This document shows, one piece after another, positions 1-16,400 of a DNA stretch of 64,000 nt (positions are counted from its first letter, which is position 1; every line of letters starts with the position of its first letter). The stretch comes from Azadirachta indica (lineage: Eukaryota > Streptophyta > Magnoliopsida > Sapindales > Meliaceae), in the NCBI GenBank assembly GCA_022749755.1, contig CM040446.1, positions 12,176,367 to 12,240,366 of the forward strand, written 5' to 3'. A model generated the notes under the pieces. That model was not told the origin of the DNA, searched no databases, and saw nothing but the letters and a program-made list of their open reading frames with translations. A program made the translations under genes and the position numbers.

Positions 1-1770
1 AATTTTTATGAATAAATACGAAAATGGGAGAGTGAAAAAAAAACATAGGTATTTTTTAGAAAAAAGAAGAAAAAATTATAAATTTGATATGGATAATGAT
101 ATAAATTAATTAATTAGATACTTCGTTTGGTTATTGGAACTTTTAAATGTAGTTCAAAAGTTACAAAAAAAAAAAATGACTTTTTTTTCTTTTAAACAAA
201 AAGTAGCTAATATATATAATATTAAGTAAAAAAAAAACTGTGCCTGAACAATTAATATTGAATTTATTTTATTAATTTTTTAAGTGCCTTTTTTCCTTTG
301 AAATTTAAATAAATCCTACAGTTAAATATATAAATCTAATGGTTTGTTTTTTATCTCTAGGTTTGAATATAAATATCTAAAAACTAATACCATAACCTTA
401 CAAATAATGAATTAAAATAAATAAACTAAAATTTTAAAGGTTTGTTAGTTCATTATAACTAAAATAATTTATTCAAATTTTAGAACTTAGAGTTAAAGTT
501 AAAAATTTTAAATTATCATATTTAAACATAATTATCAAAATTTTAATGTAAAATTAGAAAATAAGCACTTCTATATTTAAATGACTGAAACTAAACAAGA
601 CTTGTTATGTAAATTCCTACAAGCATGTGGAATCCATTAAAAATGTACACAAACTTTTAGTTTTATTTTTCTTAACTATTTTTTGTCTTTAAAATATAAA
701 AAAGAAAGAGATTAAATGATGCATGTGAAAATATAAATAATATATTTTTCGTAACTTTATTCATATATTTATATTAAGTATTAATAAAATGATTATAATT
801 ATTACAGTTTAAAATCAAATTTTAAAAAAAAATAGAAATATTTAAGTAATTGTAATTAAGGGTAGGTACAGTTTAATTAGGTTCAGGTTCTGTCGATACA
901 AAACTGGATCGAAAATTTTTGAATCTCAATTTTTTTGAATCAAATTAGATCAAAATTGAACTGCAACCAAATCAAAATTAAATCGAAATCGATCAATTCA
1001 GTTCTGTACAATTTTTTGTTTTTAACTTAAACATAATATATTTTTCGATTTTTAATTAGTTTTTTCCTTTTGTTCAGGCTATAGAAAATAATGCCATTTC
1101 TCATTATTTGATTTTTAATTAATTTTTTTTCCGTCTGTTAAAGCTATAGAAAATAATATCATTTCTCATTACAAAATAAAGTCATTTTGTTCCAAAATTA
1201 AAAAAAAAAAAGATTATCCGATTTGGTCTAATTCCAAAATCGGACCAAAATTTTAATTTTTTTTAAAAAAATTGAGCCTAAACCGCATAACATTTGAAAT
1301 CAATCAATTCATGTCCAATTCAATTGATTTTTATAAGAAAATTTTAATTTATAACCACTATTCACACTTTAAATTAAAAAATGACCACCATTCATAATTT
1401 GTATTAAAAAATGGTCAACTAAAATTATTTTGCATAAAATTGCCATCATAACTAATCTAATAAAAAAAAGGTTCAAAAATGACTAGTTTCAACTATTTTC
1501 TTATTGGAAAGTCCACTTTCTCAAAGTTTCTTTTTTTTTTTTTGTTTATGCTAGAAAATGTAGTTTCAAATAAGATAAAACTTTTTTTTGTGTTAAAAAA
1601 TGTATTTTCTAGAATGAAAAAAAAAATTTTCTTACTAAAAGGTTTATTTTTTAGCGCAAATAAAGTTGTTTATGGAAAGTTAGTTATAAATATATTTTTG
1701 TCTAAAATTTATTATGTTAGTTATTTTTTAACACCATTTTAAATAGTGATTATTTATGAATTTACAGTCA
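1..1770. other. AT-rich intergenic DNA, no gene
   Basis: No credible coding sequence is visible. Open frames here are composed of Phe, Lys, Ile and Leu codons typical of AT-rich noise. Positions 1047-1109 and 1110-1172 are two diverged copies of a ~63-bp unit, both containing 'ctatagaaaataat' and 'atttctcatta'. Around 850-1330 the sequence has motifs such as 'ggtaggtacagttt' and 'aaaactggatcg' that resemble degenerate hAT-type MITE ends, but I could not define termini or a duplication. Confidence 0.6.
1047..1172. repeat. Imperfect tandem duplication, ~63 bp x 2
   Basis: Two adjacent copies start with 'gatttttaatta' at 1047 and 1110. Both run through 'ctatagaaaataat.ccatttctcatta'-like sequence. 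They differ by scattered substitutions and a small indel, so the duplication is old. No coding role is seen. Confidence 0.7.
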
Positions 1771-1772
1771 TT

Positions 1773-2690
1773 TGTAAAGAATTTTACCAACTTAATTCAA
1801 TATATATTTTTCAAATAAAATTACCCTCAATAATTCACTTTAATTTTCTACAAAATTAATCTTTTACTTTTCTTTTTGCTTTTTACCTACTTCATTTTGA
1901 CTAAATCAAAACCTTAACATTTCTCTTCCTTCTTCTCAAGGGACGACAAATGTATTTTCTTTCCTTTTTTCTTTTTATTTTTCAACACAAAATGAAGGAA
2001 AATGTGATTTATGACATTTTTAGCATAAAAAAAAAAGTTCAAAATATATTTAGAATGTATTTTGTGATGAAATTATTCAATGGATGTTTTTACTTTTTTT
2101 TTAAAAAAAAAACATGAATCTGGGGTGAAATAAATATGTTTTGGATATGATTTTTCTTGACTCTTGACAATATAAATGTATTTGGTTAAAATATTGTTGA
2201 AATGTAAAATCTTTTTTGAAAAATGGCTAGATCTAGAAATCACTGAAAACCTGAAAATTGATTTTTTGGCACCAACCATTTGCGGCTAAATTTTTACATT
2301 CCAACAATATTTCAACCACATATATGTATATTATCAAGTCCAACAAAAATCACATTGAAAACATACTCAATTTTATCCTAAATTCATGTATTTTTTTCTT
2401 CAAAATAAAATAAAAATATTTATTCAATGATTTCATCATAAAATACATTCTTAACATTCTCATTTATGCTAAAAATATCATAAATCACATTTTGTACTAG
2501 AAAATAAAAAAAATACATCTCTCGTCCCTTGAGAAAAAGGGAGAAAAATGTTAAGGCTTTATTTGGTCAAAGTAGAGTAGATAAAAAAAACGCAAACATT
2601 GAATTTTGTAAAAAAATTGAAGTGGATTTGTCAATATATATATATATATTGAGTTAAGTTGATAATTTTTTTTTTTATAAGTGACTATTT
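1773..2690. mobile_element. Foldback (long inverted repeat) MITE-like element
   Basis: Almost the whole interval is one inverted repeat. The left arm (about 1773-2210) is matched by the reverse complement of the right arm (about 2290-2690). Paired landmarks include 'ccttaacatttctc' near 1912 with 'gagaaaaatgttaagg' near 2545, 'ctcaagggacga' near 1937 with 'tcgtcccttgag' near 2523, and 'tattgttgaaatgtaaa' near 2191 with 'ttacattccaacaata' near 2292. The unpaired centre is only ~80 bp. No transposase frame is present. The structure is that of a non-autonomous foldback element. I did not find a convincing target-site duplication, so the outer limits are approximate. It ends about 200 bp before the start codon of the dioxygenase gene. 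Confidence 0.8.
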
Positions 2691-2895
2691 TCGTCAATTG
2701 GAATCTACTTAGGGTTATTTTAAAAAAAATTTCAAAAATAATTGGAAAAAAATTGTGGGCAACGGTTGTTTGTGTGCAGGTCCACCAACGCGCAAAGTGA
2801 TGCCGTTTTCGTGGCGCCTATCCACTAAATTCTCATATCGAAATTCGTAACTCACGGTTCTAGTCGTAGTTCTCTTAAAAACACAAACTGAGGGA

Positions 2896-5800
2896 ATGGA
2901 AAATAGTAATCAGCAGAGCAAAAATGGCGCCGAAGCACACACGGCTTCTGACAAAGTCTCAGTTCTCAACTGTATCGATCTCTCAAGCCCTGACATTCAT
3001 CAATCCGTTTCTCTTTTGAAACAGGTTCTCTTTAGTTCAATCCCTGCAAATAAAGAAAGAAAAGTAGTCGTTGTGGAAATTTGTTGATTGTTCTGCTTCA
3101 TTTAATTAGTACATATTAATAGTTACACGTGGGGTGATGATGTCAATCATTGGTTGGTTCAGGCATGCTTAGATTGCGGATTTTTCTATGTAATAAATCA
3201 TGGGATAAGTCAGGAATTCATGGACGAGGTTTTTGCTCAAAGTAGGAGGTTTTTCAGTTTGCCATTAAATGAGAAAATTAAGCTTTTAAGGAACGAGAAA
3301 CACAGAGGTTACACTCCTGTTCTGGATGAGCTTCTTGACGCTGATAATCAAGTCCACGGTTAGTTATTTTGTTACTTGATATTATATAAATTCTCTTTTT
3401 TATATTTCATTTTTATTTGAGTAATAAGTTCTGATTTATTATTATTGTGCTGTTTTTTGGTAGTAGGAGATTACAAGGAGGGATACTATATAGGTGTTGA
3501 AGTCCCCGAAGGTGACCTTCTTGAATCCGATAAGCCATTTTATGGTCCAAATGTTTGGCCTGCAGCAGGTGATTAACTGAATTCACTGATTTTGAGTTAA
3601 ATGAACAGCATTCTGAGTCCACTTGATTTGGGTCTTGGTAAAATTTTGATTTTTGAATGTTTTTGCTGCCTTATAGATGTTTTGCCTGGATGGAAGGAGA
3701 CTATGGAGAGGTTTCATCAAGAGGCACTGTAAGTTGTATCAAACAAATGATTTTTAGAATGAAATTAGCAACTTCTTAATGCAATTTGTTTTCATTGGGT
3801 TGTTATTGCGAAAATTTTATTCAAATTTATTTAATATGATTTGGCTTCCATGAAGGTTCAGTTAAAAAAGGCTGTATACTGTATATTTGTCACTGTTTCC
3901 ATTTTTCCAAGTATATGTAATCCATTGTTTATGTGCACTCAGAGAGGTGGCAAAAGCAGTTGCAAGGATAATAGCCCTTGCACTTGATTTGGAGATTGAT
4001 TTCTTTGACAGGCCAGAAATGCTTGGTGAGCCTATTGCAATACTGCGGCTAATACACTATGAAGGTATCAAAATCAAAGGTCAAGGAACTCCATTACAGA
4101 CTTGCCACCATTCTGCAACTAAAATAACTCATATACTGACTTTTTCCTTAGGTCAAATTTCCGATCCTTCGAAGGGATTATATGGAGCTGGGGCGCATTC
4201 AGACTATGGTTTGATTACCCTCCTGGCAACTGATGATGTCATGGGTCTTCAAGTATGAACAGTGCTGAAAGTAACTATATTTCTTTTCAATGATATGATT
4301 GTTTACTTTATTTTTTATTACCTGCTGCAGATTTGCAAGGATAAGGACGCCAAACCTCAGATATGGGAATATGTAGCACCACTGAAGGGGTCAGCATTTT
4401 TTTTATTTATACATTTACTCTGTCTTGTTCTTTATAAATTAAACATCTGTCAATCTTGAATACCATTTTTCTACTGCTCTCTATGCGTGTGCACACATGC
4501 ACACACTGCCAGCGTTGCTTTTGCGATAGTTTTGCATGGTAGATAGTGTTTCTGGGTTTTTCTTATTTTATACTTGCATCGAGTTCTTATTTTCAGCTTA
4601 TCATAGCTCAAGTAGATATTATAACATTTGCATGACATCCTATCATATACATGTATGATGAGAAGAACAACGATGAAAAACAAGCAAGTCCATAATATGA
4701 CACCTTTTTCATTTCAAAACTTCTCAATATTTAGTTGAATACTGTCTAAAAGTTCTGGGACATTTCTGCTCTAGTATTTTGGATGTAGTTTCTGTATAGT
4801 CTATTTTTAGATTATTCTGAATAATGGGACGAGAAAGTTTAATCAGTTCACTATTCCAATTTCACATGTTAATACATTTTGATGATGTATTGAAAGGCAA
4901 GAATCTGGTGAAGGACTTTGCAATTCAGGGATAATGAATAATTTGACTGTGGTTTATCTTTGCAGAGGATTTATAGTAAATCTTGGTGACATGCTGGAGC
5001 GCTGGAGCAACTGTATTTTCAAGTAATTTACAATTCTTAGTAGTAATAATTGTTTAGATTATTCCTATATTTATATCCATTTCAAGCTTGAAAGATGAAT
5101 GATGGACTTTAATGGTTGAGACATTTGGCTCTGCTAAGTTTTGATTTGTATTTTCCTTATGCATGTGTAGTAATTAACTATGAACTCTTTGTTATAATGT
5201 CAACAGGCTCTCAATGGCTAGTTTACTGTAGTGATAAGCTAAAGAGAAATTTATTGTGACCTGACCACTGAGTTACTTTCCAATGTGTAATGTTAATATT
5301 GAGTATCCTATATAAGGCTTGAGCATATAAGTGGTATTTATTGAAAACACTCGGCGATTTAAATTTATTAATTTCTTCTGCATTTTGAGAGTGTCCATGC
5401 TGCATCAGTTCTGAGCCAGATATTTTGAAGAATTTAAGTAAGAGATCTAGTTATTTCCTAAGTTATGAGGCATCTTCCATCTCCCATCTAAAGGTCCGTG
5501 TCTAATTATTCAATAAAATATTTGATTTATTCGTTTTACAAACTACAGACAAACAAATTATGGCTCATTATTCCTTGCACTATATATATATATATATATA
5601 TAGCTATTGCTAAAGATTTGTATTATAACCCATAATACCATTTTTCCTAGTTAAATTGGTGATTATAGGGTATATTTAAACAATTATTGCTTAACAAAAA
5701 ATCATTTTCACAGCAATTTTCATTTTAATATATTGTGCCTTTGCAAACTTGTTTGTTACTGTTCATGTACTTGTGGCTGCCTCAAGGAAACTATCTTTCT

Positions 5801-6676
5801 GTGAAGGCAGTTTCTTCAACCTTTATCTTGCAACCATTGCTAATGTTGCGCATTTTCCTTCTGTTTGTTCCCAGGTCCACCTTGCACAGAGTATTAGGGA
5901 ATGGCCAGGAGAGATATTCTGTAAGGCTTTGTTTCTTCCTTTTTGATTTAAATTTCTCAGACTATTAGGCCCTTCAAAAAACTTTTAGATACTCTACATG
6001 CAACATAACTTGTTCTTCATATGCTTTTCTTCATGAACACAGACTTGAACTTGCGTGTTGTTTACTATGCTTTGACTATGTAGATGTTGTGCAGCCAGTT
6101 GAAAGTTTTTTCATTTAGAATTTTGACTAGTAGATCCTATTTTTCATACTCATGATAGAATTATGTGTAGCTATGAGAAAGATTAATCAGATTCCTTAAA
6201 ACTTTAAAGTGGAATTTATTATGAGACTACGTAAAATTGATTTATGTTTTTGACTTACAATCAATGACCATTTTGATTGCTTAATTTACTGGAAAAAGGT
6301 TTAAGGTACTAACTTAGAAAAATTATGCCTCATAATCCCTCTTTCTGGTGACAGATAGCGTACTTTGTGGAACCTAGCCATGACTGTCTTGTTGAGTGTT
6401 TGCCAAGCTGCAAGTCGGAGAAAAATCCTCCCAAGTAAGCTGCAGTATCAAAATCTTTTTGATTGAACAATACTATAGTCGAATTTGATTGAACATAATA
6501 ATGTAATGGTGGGCATCTAAACATCCATGTTTGTTCATTTGGTTCAACTTTCCATTGTTTTAACTGAACTGCTGCAATTTACCAGGTTTCCTCCAATCAA
6601 ATGTGCAACATACTTGAGCCAGCGCTACAAGGATACTCATGCTGATCTGAGTTTGTACAAGAATCATCAAACTTGA
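2896..6676 (+). CDS. 2-oxoglutarate/Fe(II)-dependent dioxygenase, 11 exons
   Basis: Exons: 2896-3024, 3163-3358, 3467-3568, 3677-3728, 3943-4064, 4152-4252, 4331-4389, 4966-5022, 5875-5920, 6355-6434, 6586-6676. All junctions are GT-AG and in phase, giving 344 residues. The N-terminal DIOX_N region carries 'ACLDCGFFYVINHGI'. The double-stranded beta-helix has iron ligands H216 and D218 (AHSDYG) and H277 (STLHRVL), with the 2-oxoglutarate pair R286/S288 (RYS). The protein is soluble with no signal peptide, so it is probably cytosolic. It closely resembles Arabidopsis At3g46490-type oxygenases of the DOXC class, relatives of fungal hxnY-like enzymes. The substrate is unknown. The start is the first in-frame ATG of exon 1 and fits the family. 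All catalytic residues are present, so the gene looks functional. It is convergent with the malic enzyme gene. Confidence 0.93.
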
Positions 6677-6760
6677 GTTTCCCATACACTTATTTATGTA
6701 TACAAATACAAGCACCTTCTGTATTGACTCACAAAAACCACTTTTCAATTAATTATAAAG

Positions 6761-6766
6761 AATAAA
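6761..6766 (+). promoter_or_regulatory. Poly(A) signal of the dioxygenase gene
   Basis: Canonical AATAAA lies about 85 bases after the stop codon at 6674-6676, in an AT-rich 3' region. Confidence 0.5.
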
Positions 6767-7647
6767 TATAGCGTTGCCTTTACTTAGCGTCATCATTTTA
6801 TTTAGGGTATATTAATTATCTTGTTCCTGAGTGCTCTGCAGCAACTAGAGGCCTTCAATTATTCAAATATTCAGGTCATTGAAGATTAACGTCTTGTCTA
6901 CCTAACAAATATGTAACATTTGGCCCTCTTGATTACATATATTAACATAATTTATTCCACACCAACAGAATAAATTTCGTACCTTTTTATTGGAATATTT
7001 TGTTATTTCAATAATCAAGAAATATATCGCTCACTAGCCTCTCCCACTTTGCCAGACAAATGTTTCACTTTGCTTGGACTCTGAATATCTTTTTCCTTTT
7101 TTTTTTAATTCCTCTTCATAAGAATTTTATTTTTATTAATTTGAAATTAGACCTAATCTAGTAAACAGTGATAATATAATTAAAGATGAACAATCTTAAG
7201 CATTCCAATTTGTATTCTAGTGTGGCTTTCTAATTTGTGTTCCAAGTACTTCTATCAAAAGTGATATAAAAGCTTAGTTGTAATGTATTAAATAAAACTG
7301 CTACTTCGTCATATCGAGACACCTTCAAACATTCTATTTGCTTGTAACCTTATAAAACTAAACCATTATATCCAAGAAGATAGACCACTAATGAAGTTTG
7401 GTTTATACGAAGATCTTGTCATAAGAGGAACGAATTTTATCCTGAAAGACAATACTATGTATGAAGCATGCATTGGCTTAACGCATTAAGCATAAAAATT
7501 TTCCAACAGTATCGCATACACTGCTCCTACAATACATGCATTTGTTAAACACCACGATTTTATTTTCTCCATAAATACACGATATATACAGAACGTCAAA
7601 TAAGTACGAACATTTTTATAGCAAACCAAAAAGAAAATTAGTACACT

Positions 7648-7653
7648 TTATTT
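7648..7653 (-). promoter_or_regulatory. Poly(A) signal of the malic enzyme gene
   Basis: TTTATT on the + strand (AATAAA on the gene strand) lies about 75 bases beyond the stop codon. Confidence 0.45.
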
Positions 7654-7727
7654 TTGCTTAAGACACGACACTGGAAACAAGCTTCACAACATGAAAGGGA
7701 AGGCCAAAGGAAATTTTGGCCGACCAT

Positions 7728-11951
<4,224 letters not shown>

Positions 11952-13467
11952 TATTCTCTTCTCACAGTAAGGTAGTTCTCTGATATTCACTCTCCAACTG
12001 ACATACCACTTCTTCTGCTTTAAAAGAAAAGAAAAGAACAGGGCAGAACAGAACAAAATATACACAGGGACACTCACAAACGCAAACCAAACCGACTGTA
12101 GACAAGTAAAAAAATCAAAGTCGTTGTCTCGTTGACTAATCGGTAAAGTGGAAGTCTCAAGGAGCGCCACGAAATTATTGGAGTAATTGGCGAGTTGCAT
12201 TACAGAAAACTAGAAAGCAAAAGAGACATCATGATGCAAGATAACGACATACCGTGGATGATTGAGTTTTTTTTTTTATTGTTAGTTATTACCAAGTTGG
12301 AGTTCATATTCGGTAAGTGCCTGCGCATGAAATAATAATTATAATATCCAAAGAAAGGAGAGATACAGGTGAGAAACTTCAAATAAGAGTGTTTCGTTTT
12401 GCTTCCTTCGCTGTCAAAATTAGATGATGTTTTGGTGTCGTTGAATTTAAGCGGGAAAATTATATATAGTATACCTTTTAATTTTTTTTTATTGTGGTAA
12501 TATTAACAAACAAAAACGAAACTCTTATTAATTTCGAGAAAAAGTTAATTTATATAAAATGAAATGAGATAGTTGGAAACTGTTTTTGTCTTTGTTAAAA
12601 TGTTTTGATTAAATAAAAAATAATAATAACAGAGAGGACTAAACCAGAGATTGAAAGTTTTCGACCTTTAGAATTTGTGTACCGTAGAATTCACTCATCA
12701 GTATGCATAGCAAATCACATTCACTCAATTATGCCCCGATTTTTCACATGTGTTGGATACGCATTTAGAATATGGAAAGAATATACTGAATGCATTCATT
12801 CACAAGATGAATTATCCGATTAATAAAGTTCCAAATACTCTGTACTTTTCTCGTTTACATCGTGCTTTTGCATTCGGGTCCCCACGCAATTACTCAATAA
12901 TTTTTTTGGACGATATTAGATAAGATTGGATTGGTCTGCCGTGATATCATAGCAATTCCATTCATTATTTACACCATTTTAGCCAGAGGTTCTCAAATTT
13001 ATGTACATCAAATTTATTGATATCGTAATTCAAATAATTTTTTTTTTTTTAAAAAAAAGCCAAGTTATATTGAAAAAGAATTAAAATCACTAAAAATGAT
13101 TTGTCCTGTTTCATCGGTCACTGCGATTGTAACGGTAGTGTTTAAGATTGTGGTGAACTGAACTGAACCGAACCTTTGGGCCATAGTCTGTTGACGTTTT
13201 GAAACGTTTCGAATTCACATACAATGTAGGACACCCTCATTTAAGTCAGCAATCTCGCCTTTTTCTAGTATCTTTTAGCGTTTTCCCAGAAGAGAATACA
13301 ACATTTTAATTCCTTTCATGGTCATGATATCTACAAATAGTAAGGATTCATACATACGTTACACATGACGCTATTAATATAATATTATACAAAATTTATT
13401 CGGATCCAAACAGTAAAGCTAAAGCATGATACAACATGCATACATACATACATACATTTGTTCAATT
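11952..13467. other. Intergenic space between malic enzyme and RDR
   Basis: The right part of the malic enzyme 5' region (11952 to ~12400) remains open in the malic enzyme frame up to 12200 and is treated here as 5' UTR and promoter. From ~12450 to 13380 the sequence is AT-rich with no gene, RNA or element that I can support. A CATA microsatellite sits near 13437-13456, just after the RDR stop. Confidence 0.5.
13395..13400 (-). promoter_or_regulatory. Poly(A) signal of the RDR gene
   Basis: TTTATT on the + strand (AATAAA on the gene strand) lies about 70 bases past the RDR stop codon. Confidence 0.45.
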
Positions 13468-16400
13468 TCAACCACAGATCTCTTTCAGAACAGAGGCTGA
13501 ACAAACCATGGTCCTTTCACTTTGTTTAAGAACATAAAGTTTGCAGAGTGCTGAACCTGCGACTTTCCAGGCAAAGTTGCAAAGTTTAACAGCTTCACGG
13601 CTCCTGGCATAGTCGTAAGTAATGTGATATATGGCAAGAGCCTCATTATAAATCTCCTCCACACTCGTGCTCTGTTCAAATTCCGCACCACCATATAATA
13701 TCTAGCAACAAAATGACAGGTTAGGACAGAGAACAATGAAGAGAGGCATTTTCATGTCCAAGGGATTGATCATATACAAAACCTGGAACCTAAAATTTAC
13801 CTGTTTATATTTTTTTATTATTTCTTCAGCAGCCTCATCTTTGTCTTCGCCACCATTCTGCAAGGCTGCCTGCATTTCTAGCCTGTACTGATCATAATAA
13901 GCTTTCCATTTTGTCATGTAACCTTCGGGGAGTCCATCATCGAAACAAGGAAGTTTCCAAACTTCTAAAAATAAAACATTTCTATCATTTAATAACTCTT
14001 ACCCATCTAAGAAAATTTCTTAAATCTTGATTCAGGAAACCTTACCCTTCACGGACAGATCCACTGCTTCATACGACTTTACAATACTGTAAATTGTTCC
14101 CAAAACAGATTTGGATTCAAACGAAACTGCTTCTTCTCTTCCCATGTAACTAGGAAACCTTTCTACCTTCAATTCTTCAGGAATTTCAATCTGTTTTGCA
14201 GGTGGAAAAATTAGTTATGGCCAACTTTAAATGAGACAGCAGAAAGAAATATTCTTGGAAGATCAACAATGTATTTGAAATAGTTAGATATAGAAGAGCA
14301 ATTTATAACAACTAACCCTTTGACCAGTTTTTTTTTTTTTTGGGTGCATCCAAAGCATCGTAGTACAAATTAACCAACCGCAACATGTTTTCCTTCATAA
14401 CAGCCTTCTCATCAGCACTCTCATCTCCTAGTGTCAGATATCGATCCATTATTGCTTGCCAACTATCAGCTGCCACACCCATGGCATAACTGAGCATGCC
14501 AAGAGCACATCACACATTAGCATTATGACCACGTAATGGCAAAAAACCTTTTTATGTCTATATTCAAGTTCTGATATAAACTATAATGCAAAACGTAGTG
14601 AACAAGACCATGTCAAGAGGATTTCTGCCTTGGCAATCGAAAGGAAAATTTTCAGTAATGATGAAACAACATAATTAGGAAAACTCAGTGAAAAAAATAT
14701 TAATAAAACGTATGGCCTTGAATCAACCTTTTTTCTATGGTAAATACTAAGTCTCAAAGTAACAAATTTTTTAAGTCCTGTGCCAAAGTTTGAAAAAGGT
14801 GATCAATTGATAATTTCAGAAGGGAAAATCAAATAATAAATTTTTTCATGTACCATTTAAAAACTAAAATACATCTATATTTGTTCATAAGAGATCCCAT
14901 AGTTTCAATAGCTTTTACAATGTAGTGCAGAAGACAGTAGCATTGAGCTGAATTTCACATGATAAAACCAAAATGTTATTAAGGTACAATCAACCCAAAC
15001 CTTGGCCGAAATCTTGTAGTCAAGAAAAGCCTGAAAAGCTCATGCTCCAGTTCTTCGGGCGAAAAGTCACTTGGCCTTTTATTGGGCAAAATATTTATTG
15101 AAGAAATAGGTGTCCAACGTTCACTCTCCCTGAAGTGTTTCAACAGCTGGAGAAAAAAAGGAATAGTTGCCTCGAATTTTAAAACAAAATCATATCAATC
15201 ATAAATGATGCTCAGAACTTAATGCAAGCTTCAATTTCAGAAGTACACAGGCCTCTCCCTGTCTGTGGCATAAGCAAAACAATGCAAAAGAAAAAACAAG
15301 TCAACCTAAACATGGCGAGTACGAAAGGAAAGGGGCACTATGAAGATAATGGAGTTCAAACTTTGAATAGCATGCGCTTGAAAATTAGAGAATGTAACTT
15401 TTGCCCATAAAAAACCAAGCACAAAAGAAAAAGAATGAAGCTATGAAAATAAGATGAGTATGCGTGAAATCAAAAATAATTGAGCATCATATCCTACTTC
15501 AAATGAAGGTGAAATGTGATCTAAAATTGATCTAAAAATTGCCCAAGTATTCTGCAACTCAGAACCTTATGAAAGAAAAGCACATATTGAAATCCAGAAT
15601 AGCGTGGAAATTCAAACAATGAGATATATTCTTTAGCGACTTTAAATGAAAAAATAAGAAATCAAAGCATCAGTCATTAAAAGGGAGAAATGTATTTCAA
15701 ATGAGAACAATTTAACAGTTAGACATGCATATACAAAAGCTTCTCAATATATAACTGGTATGAAATAAAGGCCAACCTCAGGATTTCTCGACACAAAGTA
15801 CATATCGCCATCAAAGTCACCCCCTGCTATCTCATCTGCCAAGGACCGTGGCCCCTTACAAGGGAAGAATATAGCATATGTTGCAGTTCCTACTAATTCT
15901 TGTAGTTCCTCCACATAGACAGCCTTCAAAACATGTATATCTCCAAAATGTAAACCAGGATTCCGATACACTAAAACCTTCTCCCATGAAACTTGCCCAT
16001 CATTCCTATACATTTCATCGGCATGTATAACATTATAAGTATCATGGACAAACTTATGCACAGGCACTTGTTACTTATGTTTATGCAGGTGAAGGTCAAA
16101 CTAATATTGAGTGATAAAAAAATGATAAAATGCAATGATAAAGTTAGAAAGTCTGTGATCCATTAAGAAACACATTAGATACATCATTGGTAGAGATTGT
16201 TATGGCAGGCACCCTGCACCACTTAGCCTATCATATAATCAGAAAAGTATTAAGGGTGCTTTATATAGTGAACATCTTCTCCTCTATTCTGCAGTCACCT
16301 TCCTTGGATATAACTAAATTAAATCTGTAACAAATTCAGCACTTTAACCATCAAGCCTGCAAAAACATATCATTCAAATTGAATAACATTGAAAGGACAC

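Larger units (their letters stand above)
6677..7727. other. Convergent intergenic space
   Basis: This holds the 3' regions of the converging dioxygenase (+) and malic enzyme (-) genes. Apart from candidate polyadenylation signals at 6761 (+) and 7648 (-) I see no gene, repeat or RNA. Confidence 0.6.

Noticed and set aside
1479..1742. 87-codon open frame
   Set aside because: Low-complexity AT-rich sequence without a promoter, motif or conservation signal.
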